A stretch of 23,800 nt of DNA from a virus: the IMG/VR virus record IMGVR_UViG_3300034110_000126, positions 1-23,800 of that record; one strand, written 5' to 3'. The notes under the pieces are model-generated. The model worked only from the letters and a program-made list of their open reading frames with translations, did no database searches and was not told the DNA's origin. Each line of letters begins with the position of its first letter. Positions within the stretch are counted from its first letter, which is position 1. Shown here one piece after another: positions 1 through 7,735 of the stretch. Made by a program: the position numbers and the translations under genes.

Positions 1-1931
1 ATCTGCCTAAGATCCGGCAGAACTTGAAAAACATTGTGAGTATGGTAGCCCAACCAGGCGATACTTTCTCTGTTATTTGGTTCAGTGGTCGTGGTGAGTG
101 CGGTGTAGTATTTGAAAACGTTGCTGTGTCTGACGCAAGCACTGTATCAACTATGCACACTGCAATTGATCGTTACATCGTATGCCGTGGCTTAACTGGG
201 TTCGTTGATCCAATTAAACTCGCTATGTCACTGACTCTTAGCGAAGGCAAGTTGAACAACTTCATCATGATGACTGATGGTTGTGATAACCAGTTCAACA
301 AGCAAGACATCTTGGCTGCTGCTTCTCAACTGAAAACCAAATACGAAAGCGTATCTTTCATTGAATACGGCTATTATGCTGACCGTGACATGCTGGCTCA
401 AATGGCCCAAGTTAACAACGGTGTGGTTCTGTTCGCTGAAGGTACTGAAAAATACGAAGACGCCATTAACATTGCAGTGACTGGTGTATCTCGTGTGCCG
501 CAGGTTGAAGTTAAAGTCAACAAGAAAGCAACTCACGTGCTGTATATCCAAGGCTCACAGATTCGTATCGTTGCTGTAGAAAACGGCGTCGTTAGTGTTC
601 CTGAAGATACCCCTCGTGTGTTCTCTGTTACGCCTGGTGAATCTTTCACACGTTTAGCAGATGACCATCTATACTTGGTATTGTATTACGCCATTAAGAT
701 GGGCAATGCAGCAGTTGCATGGAAAGCATTGGAAGCGTTAGGTGATGTGGCTTTGGTTAAAGCATACGAAAACGCATTCACCAAACAAGAACTGTCTGTT
801 GTTGAAGAAAAAGTTCAGGCAGCAGTGTTCGATGTGACCTTACGTTGGGTAGAAGGCCGTTCAGACTCATGCGTCCCTAACAAGAATGCTAAGACAGTCT
901 TAGACGTGTTAGTCACTCTTGCTAACAGTGATGCTAAACTGGTATTGGACAGCCCTTACTGGTCGTACAATAAGATCTCTAAAGGCTCTGTGGCCAAAGA
1001 AGACTCTGTCTTACCTCGATTCGTAAAATCACCAATGAGCAATGTGTCTCTCCGTGGTTTAGTCTTTAACTCTACTCGCCCTAACGTTTCCATCGGGACA
1101 ACCGTTAACGGTGTGGTTGAATTACCGGACAACGAATTCGGATTGAAGTCAGTCCAGTCACACATTCACCGTAACTATGCCATTATCAAAGATGGTACTA
1201 AGAACGTGACACATATTCCGGTTATCGTTGAAAACAGTGTATTACCTAACCTGGATGGTGTCAAGGCCCTTTTTATCGACGGTGATGGCGAAAAGAGCTA
1301 CATTGCAATTGAGTTACAAGATGTCCCTGTTATTAACCGGGCTCGGATTGAAAGTGTTAGCATGCAAGAGTATGTTAATACCATCGTTAACTTGGAACAT
1401 TACAAAGCAGCACTGAAAGTGGTGAACGGCCTTATCAAAGAACAAGGCGGCTCTGACGCCAAGATCCAAGGTATGATCGAGAAGTACGGTGAAGCACAAG
1501 CTGCATGGTTATCTTCTATTGGTGTGCGTGACTATGGCTTCAGCCCAGTTGGTCAAGTAGCTAAAGAAGCGACTGACGAATACATGGCTCTAGAACTGGA
1601 TTACAAAATCAAGGGCATGTCTTCTTTACCTTCACTTGACGCAGTACGCAAGAAAGTGAGCGAGAAGAAGAAACTGAACGTGGCGGATGGCTTAATTGCT
1701 AAAAACCTGGAACAGTACAGCCCAATGTCAAAAGAAATGCTTGAGTCTACTAAGGTGCTGCTAACTGAACAGAAACGCCGCACTGAAGTTATCCTGGCTG
1801 ACATGAACTATACATTGATCATCGGTCGTGTGTGGTTTGGTGACGAAGATGTGATCGACGCCGTGGTTACTTTCGCAGATGTTGAAACAACATTGAGCAT
1901 CGAGAAGACACGAAAAGTCGTTAAGATTTAA
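1..1931 (+). CDS. von Willebrand factor A domain protein (5' end outside window)
   Basis: The frame is open from the first bases of the window, so the true start lies upstream; a TTG at 24 is only an internal codon. The visible N-terminal ~150 residues look like the distal half of a vWA domain: an LTGFVDP segment that could supply the metal-ion-dependent adhesion site (MIDAS) threonine, then IMMTDGCDN, matching the third MIDAS element (hydrophobic strand followed by TDG). The usual first element, DxSxS, would be upstream. The remaining ~480 residues match no family I recognise; the C-terminal third is lysine- and glutamate-rich and probably helical. vWA domains mediate metal-dependent protein contacts. 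The gene ends in a terminator and is followed by a new promoter, so it belongs to an upstream transcription unit. The vWA call is fairly firm; the biological role is unknown. Confidence 0.75.
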   Translation, partial: LPKIRQNLKNIVSMVAQPGDTFSVIWFSGRGECGVVFENVAVSDASTVSTMHTAIDRYIVCRGLTGFVDPIKLAMSLTLSEGKLNNFIMMTDGCDNQFNKQDILAAASQLKTKYESVSFIEYGYYADRDMLAQMAQVNNGVVLFAEGTEKYEDAINIAVTGVSRVPQVEVKVNKKATHVLYIQGSQIRIVAVENGVVSVPEDTPRVFSVTPGESFTRLADDHLYLVLYYAIKMGNAAVAWKALEALGDVALVKAYENAFTKQELSVVEEKVQAAVFDVTLRWVEGRSDSCVPNKNAKTVLDVLVTLANSDAKLVLDSPYWSYNKISKGSVAKEDSVLPRFVKSPMSNVSLRGLVFNSTRPNVSIGTTVNGVVELPDNEFGLKSVQSHIHRNYAIIKDGTKNVTHIPVIVENSVLPNLDGVKALFIDGDGEKSYIAIELQDVPVINRARIESVSMQEYVNTIVNLEHYKAALKVVNGLIKEQGGSDAKIQGMIEKYGEAQAAWLSSIGVRDYGFSPVGQVAKEATDEYMALELDYKIKGMSSLPSLDAVRKKVSEKKKLNVADGLIAKNLEQYSPMSKEMLESTKVLLTEQKRRTEVILADMNYTLIIGRVWFGDEDVIDAVVTFADVETTLSIEKTRKVVKI

Positions 1932-1946
1932 CGACATCCAAAAATA

Positions 1947-1978
1947 AAGAAGGGAATTTAGGTTCCCTTCTTGTTTTT
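1947..1978 (+). terminator. Rho-independent terminator after the vWA gene
   Basis: A perfect 10-bp stem, AAGAAGGGAA (1947-1956) paired with TTCCCTTCTT (1963-1972), has a six-base loop and is followed by GTTTTTCT. It lies 15 bases after the stop codon, as expected for an intrinsic terminator. Confidence 0.85.
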
Positions 1979-1998
1979 CTGCTAGAGCTATGTATAAT
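1971..1998 (+). promoter_or_regulatory. Candidate sigma70-type promoter for the HNH/topoisomerase operon
   Basis: TTGTTT (1971-1976) and a perfect TATAAT (1993-1998) are separated by 16 bases, about 40 bases before the ATG at 2038. The position directly behind a terminator and ahead of a three-gene overlapping operon supports it. The -35 hexamer overlaps the terminator's 3' arm and T-run and is only a partial match. No T4 MotA-type box was seen. Confidence 0.55.
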
Positions 1999-2037
1999 AA
2001 ACACATGACGTGAACACTTTATTATGAAGGCACTAGA

Positions 2038-2688
2038 ATGAAAAGCATCACTTTCCAGCACATGACTTACACCGCAGCGGACAAGCTGTCTTACTCAGCT
2101 GATCTTGGCAACATTGTGCTTAAGGCACCACATGGAAGTCCTAAAGTCCAACAGTTCATCAACGACATCTACGCTATGTTCAAGTGGGCACCGTCTGAAC
2201 GTTTCATGCCTAAGCTGATTGCTCATGGATACGAATCACCTAAAGCCAAGAAAGTAGAAGTAGCAGTGACAGACGCTAATGATACGTCTGTTGTAGATGA
2301 AACTCCAGTATCAACCTTTTCTAGAAAACGCCAGTTTGACGCATACGTCGCTAAGAAGTATGCAGAGAAGTATGCTAACGCGGAAAAACGTGGTATTGAA
2401 TTTGATTTATCTTTTACTGACTTCAAAAAGCTGTTAAGCTCTAACACTTGTGCTTATACCGGAGTCACGTTAACACCAATCAAAGGTGCTAACATAGAAG
2501 ACAATTCGTTAACAATTGAACGGGTAGACTCTTCTAAAGGTTACGTTAAAGGCAATGTCGTATTAGCATCATACAAAGCAAACCAGTGGAAGAGCATAGT
2601 AATGGAATGCCCTAATGGAAAAATTCCAACACTAAGTATAGATGAAATGATTAACATGCTAACAAAAATTAAAGGACTCACTAAATGA
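2038..2688 (+). CDS. HNH-like endonuclease-family protein
   Basis: A 216-residue protein. The C-terminal half carries a pattern seen in phage HNH-like proteins: CAYTGVTL (138-145), then TIERVD (159-164), SSKGYVKGNVVLAS (165-178), and Asn182 followed by Lys185. The canonical DH pair of HNH nucleases is replaced by ER, so catalytic activity is uncertain. The first ~95 residues are a separate unrecognised N-terminal region, joined by a low-complexity acidic/threonine linker around residues 75-95. The ATG has GAAGG about 8 bases upstream. The stop overlaps the topoisomerase large-subunit start (ATGA), so the two are translationally coupled. It could be a free-standing homing-type nuclease or a domesticated DNA-binding accessory protein. 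Confidence 0.6.
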   Translation: MKSITFQHMTYTAADKLSYSADLGNIVLKAPHGSPKVQQFINDIYAMFKWAPSERFMPKLIAHGYESPKAKKVEVAVTDANDTSVVDETPVSTFSRKRQFDAYVAKKYAEKYANAEKRGIEFDLSFTDFKKLLSSNTCAYTGVTLTPIKGANIEDNSLTIERVDSSKGYVKGNVVLASYKANQWKSIVMECPNGKIPTLSIDEMINMLTKIKGLTK

Positions 2689-4523
2689 GCGAGCTCACCA
2701 AATATAAAAAACTTTCTCAATTAGAGCATATCAGAAAGCGGCCGGGCATTTATATCGGAAACATCAACAAGACTGAATCTGTTCAGTGGATTGTTGATAA
2801 CAACAAAATGCAACAGAAAGAAGTTGAGTGGAACCCTGGTGTGTTGAAACTGTTTGATGAGATTATCTCAAACAGTGTGGATGAACACATCCGTTCAGGC
2901 AAAGTAAATTCTATCTGGGTTACGTTACATCCAATGACAGGTGAGATTGTCATTTCAGACGACGGCGGTATTCCTGTAGAGAAGCATCCTGAATATGGTA
3001 CATACATTCCAGAGATGATCTTCGGTGAGTTAATGTCAGGCTCTAACTTCGATGACGATGATCGTACCACTGCTGGCGTTAACGGCTTAGGCTCCAAGTT
3101 AACCACAATCATGTCAACTCACTTCAGAGTTGAAACGTGCGATGGTAAAAATAAGTTCACACAGATTTTTTACAACGGCATGACTGAGCGTTCTGCCCCT
3201 GCAATCCAACCTAATACACAAAAGGGCACGACTATCACATTCATTCCAGACTATGACTACTTTAAGTCTAGTATGGATGAGAACATGGATAAGATCGTTA
3301 AACGTGTCTACGATGTTGCCGGGTGTAATCCAAATATCACTGTCCACTTAAACGGTGCTAAACTGAAGATCTCTAAGTTCAGTGACTATGTTACGTTATA
3401 CAAAGAGAAGTTCGTTCTTGAAGAAAATGCAGACTTTAGCATAGCATTATGTGCTTCATCAAACGACACATTCACTCAGATCAGCTTTGTTAACGGTGTA
3501 GACACATACAACGGGGGCACTCATGTAGACTATGTGACTAACCAGATTGTCAACAAGTTACGTGAGTTGATTAAAAAGAAACATAAGATCGACTGCAAGC
3601 CCAACATCATTAAGCAGCAACTGTTCTTGATTATGAAGTGTCGTATTAACGCACCCCACTTCAACTCACAAACAAAAGAGTTCATGTGTTCAGAAATACG
3701 TGACTTCGGTACTAGCTACACACCTTCAGACAAGTTCATTAAGCAACTGTTTGAGTCTGAGATTGTTCAGAAAGTGTTGAACTGGGTGGAAGCAGAAAAG
3801 CGTAGAGAAGAGCTGGCGGAACTGAAGAAGCTGAACAAACAAACTCAGACCAATAACTTTTTGAAGCGTATTGCTAAGTTTGACGACGCCACAGGCACCG
3901 ACAGAAGTAAATGCGTGTTGGCATTGTGTGAGGGTGACTCCGCTGCTAAGACGTTACTGTCAGCACGTGACCCTAAGGTCTTAGGTGTGTTTCCTTTACG
4001 TGGTAAGTTTATTAATGTCCGCGATATTGAGATTAAGAAACTTGCATCCAATGAAGAGTTTCAAAACTTCATGGCAATCATGGGCCTTAAGATTGGGCAG
4101 AAAGTGAATAGCCTGGACGAGTTACGCTTTACAAAGATTCTGATGTGTACGGATGCGGACCCTGATGGTCAACATATCTCAGGCCTAATTTTTAACATGA
4201 TTAACGAGTTCTGGCCAGAGCTATTCACTTTAGGTGTTGTTCATAAACTGAATGCTCCATTAGTGATTGCTAAGACAAGTAAGAAGACTTACGAGTTCTT
4301 CACATCAGATGAGTATCATCAGTGGGCAGAGACTGCCAACAAGCACTCTAAAGACTATTACAAAGGCCTTGGTACATATCAGACAGCTGACTTCAAACGA
4401 TTCTTGACTGATGTGAAATACACTGTTAAAATCACAGTTGTAGACAAAACAGACATTGATGCTTTAGACATTGCATTCTCTAAGTCTAAAGCAGACGAAC
4501 GCAAGGAGTGGTTATTACAATGA
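2685..4523 (+). CDS. 39: DNA topoisomerase II large subunit (T4 gp39/gp60-like, unsplit)
   Basis: ATPase plus TOPRIM subunit of a type IIA topoisomerase, expected to drive ATP-dependent strand passage during phage replication. Visible motifs in order: GHKL ATPase motif EIISNSVDE (59-67, Glu59 and Asn63), DDGGIPV (92-98), GVNGLGSKL (131-139), transducer VNGVDTYNGGTHVDYV (268-283), QTK loop (328-330), TOPRIM EGDSA (415-419), PLRGKFINV (436-444) and TDADPDGQHI (488-497). Its 612 residues include both the ATPase and TOPRIM regions in one chain; in T4 these are split between gp39 and gp60. The start overlaps the HNH-like gene by four bases, and the stop overlaps the medium subunit start. Confidence 0.95.
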   Translation: MSELTKYKKLSQLEHIRKRPGIYIGNINKTESVQWIVDNNKMQQKEVEWNPGVLKLFDEIISNSVDEHIRSGKVNSIWVTLHPMTGEIVISDDGGIPVEKHPEYGTYIPEMIFGELMSGSNFDDDDRTTAGVNGLGSKLTTIMSTHFRVETCDGKNKFTQIFYNGMTERSAPAIQPNTQKGTTITFIPDYDYFKSSMDENMDKIVKRVYDVAGCNPNITVHLNGAKLKISKFSDYVTLYKEKFVLEENADFSIALCASSNDTFTQISFVNGVDTYNGGTHVDYVTNQIVNKLRELIKKKHKIDCKPNIIKQQLFLIMKCRINAPHFNSQTKEFMCSEIRDFGTSYTPSDKFIKQLFESEIVQKVLNWVEAEKRREELAELKKLNKQTQTNNFLKRIAKFDDATGTDRSKCVLALCEGDSAAKTLLSARDPKVLGVFPLRGKFINVRDIEIKKLASNEEFQNFMAIMGLKIGQKVNSLDELRFTKILMCTDADPDGQHISGLIFNMINEFWPELFTLGVVHKLNAPLVIAKTSKKTYEFFTSDEYHQWAETANKHSKDYYKGLGTYQTADFKRFLTDVKYTVKITVVDKTDIDALDIAFSKSKADERKEWLLQ

Positions 4524-5851
4524 ATGAACAACGTTTAAAGAAATTTATCGACGACGATCTGAGAGTGTTTTCTAACCTGGACAACGTTCGATCCATTCCA
4601 TCAGTGGTTGACGGCTTCAAAGACTCACATCGGAAGTCTGTGTATGGGCTTATTAAGCATGGTAAAGATAAGATCAAGGTAGCACAATTAGCCAGTGCTA
4701 CTGCGTTACTTACTGCATACAACCATGGTGAGGGTGCGTTAGCATCCACTATTATAGGCCTTGCTCAGAAGTTTCCAGGTTCAAACAACGTGAATTTGTT
4801 TGAACCTATTGGCCAGTTTGGCTCTATTTTATCTGATGAGGCTGCTAACCCTCGTTACATTTACACCAAGCCAAGTGAACATCTGCGTCAATATATTCGT
4901 GCAGAGGACGATGCGATTCTCAAGTACAGAGAAGAAGAGGGGCAACAGTTAGATCCTGAATACTTCTTACCTGTAGTTCCGATGTGGATTGTTAACGGTG
5001 TTATGGGCATAGGTACTGGGCATAGCAGTAAGATTCTATCGAGATCCCCTGCTAATGTCATTGCAGCAGTTAAGGTGATCATCGACTGTATTAGCAACAA
5101 CACACCAGTGATTCCAGACCTTAGCAAATACATGACACCACACTTCAATGGATGGAAAGGTAAGATCACTAAAGGCGACTCTAACACTCAATGGATTATG
5201 ACAGGCTGCATTGAAAAGGTTAGTACCACGGTGCTTAAAATCACTGAACTCCCTGTACAATACAGCGTAGACAAGTATAAAGAGATCCTAATCACTCTGA
5301 TGGATGAAGGTGTTGTTAAAGACTTTGACAACAACTCAAACGAAGACTCATTTGAGTTTGTTGTTACAGTACCACGAGAAGTTGGGCGTCTAACTGAAGC
5401 ACAGTTGATCAGTAAATTTAAGCTGTCTCTTAAGTTTGGTGAGAACGTTACCTTGTGGGATGCAAACAACAAACTGAAGCGATATAATGACGTCACTGAA
5501 GCACTGATTGAGTTTGTTAACTTCCGCCTTGACCAGTACCAGCCAAGAAAGGATTATCAGGTTGCTGCTTTAGAAACAGACCTTACTAAAATTTCAGATA
5601 AGCTGACATTCATCAACTGGTGGAACTCAACAAAGAACCCTCACTTGATGACAGCAGATGAGATTAAGGCAGCAGTGGTGTTGGTCGATAACAACAACTT
5701 CGACTCTTTACTTAGCATGCAAATTAGATCACTCACAGTTGAAAAGGTTAAGTTGCTAGAAGCTGAGCATAAAGAACTTTCATCTAAACTGATCAAAACT
5801 AAAAACCAGACATTGCGTGGTATGTTCTTGGAAGATATCAGTCAACTATAA
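4520..5851 (+). CDS. 52: DNA topoisomerase II medium subunit (T4 gp52-like)
   Basis: DNA cleavage-rejoining subunit, the GyrA/ParC counterpart, partner of the gene directly upstream. From the ATG at 4520 it has 443 residues, essentially the length of T4 gp52. Early motifs are VRSIPSVVDGFKDSHRK (23-39) and YNHGEGAL (67-74); the catalytic tyrosine is most likely Tyr113 in AANPRYIYTK, next to Arg112. The C-terminal part (about 330-443) is charged and helical and lacks the beta-pinwheel of bacterial GyrA, as in T4. I chose ATG 4520 over the in-frame GTG at 4508 because AAGGAG (4503-4508) then serves as ribosome-binding site and an ATGA overlap with the large subunit results. The 3' end overlaps a convergent gene by six bases. 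Confidence 0.93.
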   Translation: MNEQRLKKFIDDDLRVFSNLDNVRSIPSVVDGFKDSHRKSVYGLIKHGKDKIKVAQLASATALLTAYNHGEGALASTIIGLAQKFPGSNNVNLFEPIGQFGSILSDEAANPRYIYTKPSEHLRQYIRAEDDAILKYREEEGQQLDPEYFLPVVPMWIVNGVMGIGTGHSSKILSRSPANVIAAVKVIIDCISNNTPVIPDLSKYMTPHFNGWKGKITKGDSNTQWIMTGCIEKVSTTVLKITELPVQYSVDKYKEILITLMDEGVVKDFDNNSNEDSFEFVVTVPREVGRLTEAQLISKFKLSLKFGENVTLWDANNKLKRYNDVTEALIEFVNFRLDQYQPRKDYQVAALETDLTKISDKLTFINWWNSTKNPHLMTADEIKAAVVLVDNNNFDSLLSMQIRSLTVEKVKLLEAEHKELSSKLIKTKNQTLRGMFLEDISQL

Positions 5852-6247
5852 TCTGTTCATAACTCGGGACACTAACCTTTGCAGTGTCCCGAGTTCAATA
5901 GCAGGTGTGACAGACGATACAACATATTCCGGTGGTTCATTAGCACACGTTACATCCAAAGCACCAGCAAGAAACATGAGCTCTCGTTGTTTCTTATCCG
6001 TTACGTCACTGACTGCTACAATAGGTATCGACTCTGTATAGAAGTTGTCCTTCAACTTTGCCATCAACTTTAATCCACTATCGTTTGGAGTAAGGTATAA
6101 CAAGATAGATTCAGGAAGAACTTCAACAGCTTTAGATATCCCTGAATCTATGTTATTGTGTACGACTACACTATGGCCCTTTTCTTTTAGTAATCGAATA
6201 ACCGTCTCGTCTACAGTGTTATGACTTATTATTAGAACCGTTGCCAT
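5846..6247 (-). CDS. Degenerate CheY-like receiver (pseudo-receiver) domain protein
   Basis: A single-domain 133-residue protein with the alternating beta/alpha layout of response-regulator receivers: beta1 ATVLIISHN, beta3 SILLYLTPNDSGLKLM, beta4 IPIVAVSD, and an AGALDV segment resembling the receiver aGAddyl element. The phosphorylation residues are missing: the acidic pair after beta1 is Ser-His-Asn (8-10), the phospho-acceptor position is Tyr51, and the conserved KP lysine position reads ANEP. Ser80, the switch-like Ser/Thr position, is kept. If the fold call is right it cannot be phosphorylated conventionally and may be a protein-interaction module. AAGGG lies 8 bases before the ATG. It overlaps the upstream membrane-protein gene by 29 bases and converges on gp52. 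This is a fold inference from pattern, not a firm homology. Confidence 0.55.
   Translation of the reverse strand: MATVLIISHNTVDETVIRLLKEKGHSVVVHNNIDSGISKAVEVLPESILLYLTPNDSGLKLMAKLKDNFYTESIPIVAVSDVTDKKQRELMFLAGALDVTCANEPPEYVVSSVTPAIELGTLQRLVSRVMNRL
5861..5895. repeat. Perfect 12-bp inverted repeat at a convergent gene end
   Basis: AACTCGGGACAC (5861-5872) and GTGTCCCGAGTT (5884-5895) form a perfect 12-bp stem with an 11-base loop. It lies inside the last codons of the reverse receiver-like gene and just past the end of gp52. Neither strand has a U-run next to it, so it is not a standard intrinsic terminator; it could be a processing or 3'-end-stabilising hairpin for both transcripts. Confidence 0.7.
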
Positions 6248-6575
6248 TGTTATTACCCTTCAGAGCGTTGATTACAGCTAATTCCTGTGACATCCGTCCA
6301 ATAAGAGTAATAATCTCTTTGAGATCTGACTTTATTTCTTTTTGGTCTTGTCTCAGTGGCTCTATATACTCTCTGATCATTTCTTTAACTTCAGCTTGAG
6401 TGGTATAGTGTGCTAGCCGATTCTCTATAAGGGATGTTTGCGTTTTTAAAAGGTCTATCTGTTCTCGTGTCTCTTTAAGTTCAGCCTTCGCTTCTTTCTT
6501 ATCGTGCCAGAACCAAGCACTAATCGCTGCAACAAGACCACCAATAATAGACAACATTACTTCTTGTAATTCCAT
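6219..6575 (-). CDS. Small membrane-anchored coiled-coil protein
   Basis: About 118 residues from the ATG at 6575; a GTG directly upstream (6578) is an alternative start. A single hydrophobic segment, roughly residues 7-23 (LSIIGGLVAAISAWFW), is followed by about 75 charged residues with heptad-like spacing (KKEAKAELKETREQIDLLK onward), predicted as a long coiled coil, and a short Asn/Gly-rich tail. The layout suggests an inner-membrane protein with one anchor and a long helical domain. The G-rich stretch GGGGGAG sits directly before the start on the reverse strand. It overlaps the receiver-like gene downstream, so the pair probably forms a two-gene reverse operon. A holin or spanin-like role is possible but no lysis gene is visible nearby; function unknown. 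Confidence 0.65.
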   Translation of the reverse strand: MELQEVMLSIIGGLVAAISAWFWHDKKEAKAELKETREQIDLLKTQTSLIENRLAHYTTQAEVKEMIREYIEPLRQDQKEIKSDLKEIITLIGRMSQELAVINALKGNNNGNGSNNKS

Positions 6576-6676
6576 CACTCCCCCTGTACAATATATAAAG
6601 ACGTATCGTGTGTATATTTATTCAACATATTGACGTTCCTGTAAGCTAAAATTGTTTAAAAAGTAGTAACTAGGAT

Positions 6677-6684
6677 TATTTATA
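6677..6684 (-). promoter_or_regulatory. T4 late-type promoter octamer (TATAAATA) on the reverse strand
   Basis: The forward bases TATTTATA read TATAAATA on the reverse strand, an exact match to the T4 late promoter -10 octamer. It points at the reverse operon whose first start is about 100 bases downstream, with a second one-mismatch copy (AATAAATA, 6615-6622) between. The region is AT-rich, so chance matches are possible. It lies 3 bases before the primase ATG. Confidence 0.45.
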
Positions 6685-6687
6685 ACA

Positions 6688-7734
6688 ATGAGAACGACTG
6701 GCGTCATACATCCAAAGCTTCATGTAGATTTAGCATGGCTCAATAGAATTAGTTATAACCTTGAGCGATTCTCCAAGGTGAAGAATGACGTGTTCTGTTC
6801 TAGATGCCCTGTCTGTGGAGACTCAAAGAAAAACCCCAAAGCCACAAGGTTCTACATTTACAGTAAGAAAGGCAAGCTCAACGTCTACTGTCACAATTGT
6901 GGTTACAGCAAATCTTTCTACAATTTTATGAAAGAGCATAACCCGTTGGACTTTGACGTATACAAGAAAGAAACGCTGTTTGACACATTTAAACAGGCTG
7001 AACAGACGCATAGTGTAGTTACACAACTCATCCAAGAAAACGTCGTAGAATGCGAAATAGGCGTGTTATATCGCGAGTTTATAAAGCATTGCGTTCCAGT
7101 GGTTTCTTTGGATTCTAAACATCCTGCATTGCTGTATTTGAAGGGCAGAGGGTTAACTGTTTTAGAGTACGGCAAGTTATTATACACAGACAATTTTGCA
7201 GAAGTTGCTTGCTTAATTGATCCAGTGGCAGGAAAGGACTTGAAGAAAGAGCCTAGGATTGTCATACCGTTTGTCACACCTGAAGGCAGAGTAGAGATGA
7301 TACAGGGAAGGAGTTTAGACGCTGACTCTAAACTTAGGTACATATCAATTAAAGCATCAGACGATGTTGTTAAGGTGTTTGGTAGATATGGACTAGACGA
7401 CACTGAAGTGGTTAGATGTGTAGAAGGGCCGTTAGACAGCCTGTTCGTGGACAACTGCATTGCTACATGTGACGCTAACCTTAACAGGTCGGACGCGGAT
7501 GTTCTAATATGGGACATACAGCCCAGAAACAATGCGATCCTTAAATACATGGAAGAGGCTATTGATACTAAAAGAAGTCTTGTGATATGGCCGATGGTAC
7601 CCGATAAGAAGTTAGACATAAATGATCTAGTGAAGAAAGGGGTAACAAGAAAACAGTTGATGAATATGATAGACAAACATACATTCACCGGCATAACTGC
7701 TAAACTTAAATTTACTCAGTGGAAACAAATGTAA
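6688..7734 (+). CDS. 61: DNA primase (T4 gp61-like)
   Basis: Synthesises RNA primers for lagging-strand replication, normally with a hexameric helicase. It has 348 residues, close to T4 gp61. The N-terminal zinc-binding domain is clear: Cys37, Cys40 and Cys43 in CSRCPVCGDS, and Cys68 and Cys71 in CHNCGYS. The TOPRIM-type catalytic region has VEGPLDSLF with Glu246, then WDIQPRNN (275-282) and DKKLDINDLV (306-315), the acidic elements typical of gp61-type primases. The ribosome-binding site is weak (TAGGA about 12 bases before the ATG), perhaps because the leader overlaps an antisense promoter-like octamer. It is followed one base after its stop by the metallophosphoesterase gene. No helicase gene is in this window. 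Confidence 0.9.
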   Translation: MRTTGVIHPKLHVDLAWLNRISYNLERFSKVKNDVFCSRCPVCGDSKKNPKATRFYIYSKKGKLNVYCHNCGYSKSFYNFMKEHNPLDFDVYKKETLFDTFKQAEQTHSVVTQLIQENVVECEIGVLYREFIKHCVPVVSLDSKHPALLYLKGRGLTVLEYGKLLYTDNFAEVACLIDPVAGKDLKKEPRIVIPFVTPEGRVEMIQGRSLDADSKLRYISIKASDDVVKVFGRYGLDDTEVVRCVEGPLDSLFVDNCIATCDANLNRSDADVLIWDIQPRNNAILKYMEEAIDTKRSLVIWPMVPDKKLDINDLVKKGVTRKQLMNMIDKHTFTGITAKLKFTQWKQM

Positions 7735-7735
7735 T

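Noticed and set aside
4508-4519. In-frame GTG as an earlier start for the gp52-like gene
   Set aside because: It overlaps the AAGGAG ribosome-binding site; the ATG at 4520 gives the T4-like length and an ATGA overlap.
5846-6247. A working two-component response regulator
   Set aside because: The phospho-acceptor Asp, acidic pair and conserved Lys are all absent, and no output domain or histidine kinase is present.
6594-6601. TATAAAGA as a forward late promoter for primase (also at 22169 and within coding sequence near 18060)
   Set aside because: It is a one-mismatch motif that recurs inside coding regions, so it is not specific enough; mentioned only as weak context for spike 3.
6918-7694. 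A long open frame (about 258 codons) on the reverse strand
   Set aside because: It is fully antisense to the well-supported primase, has no ribosome-binding site or recognisable domain, and its composition looks like a complement artefact.
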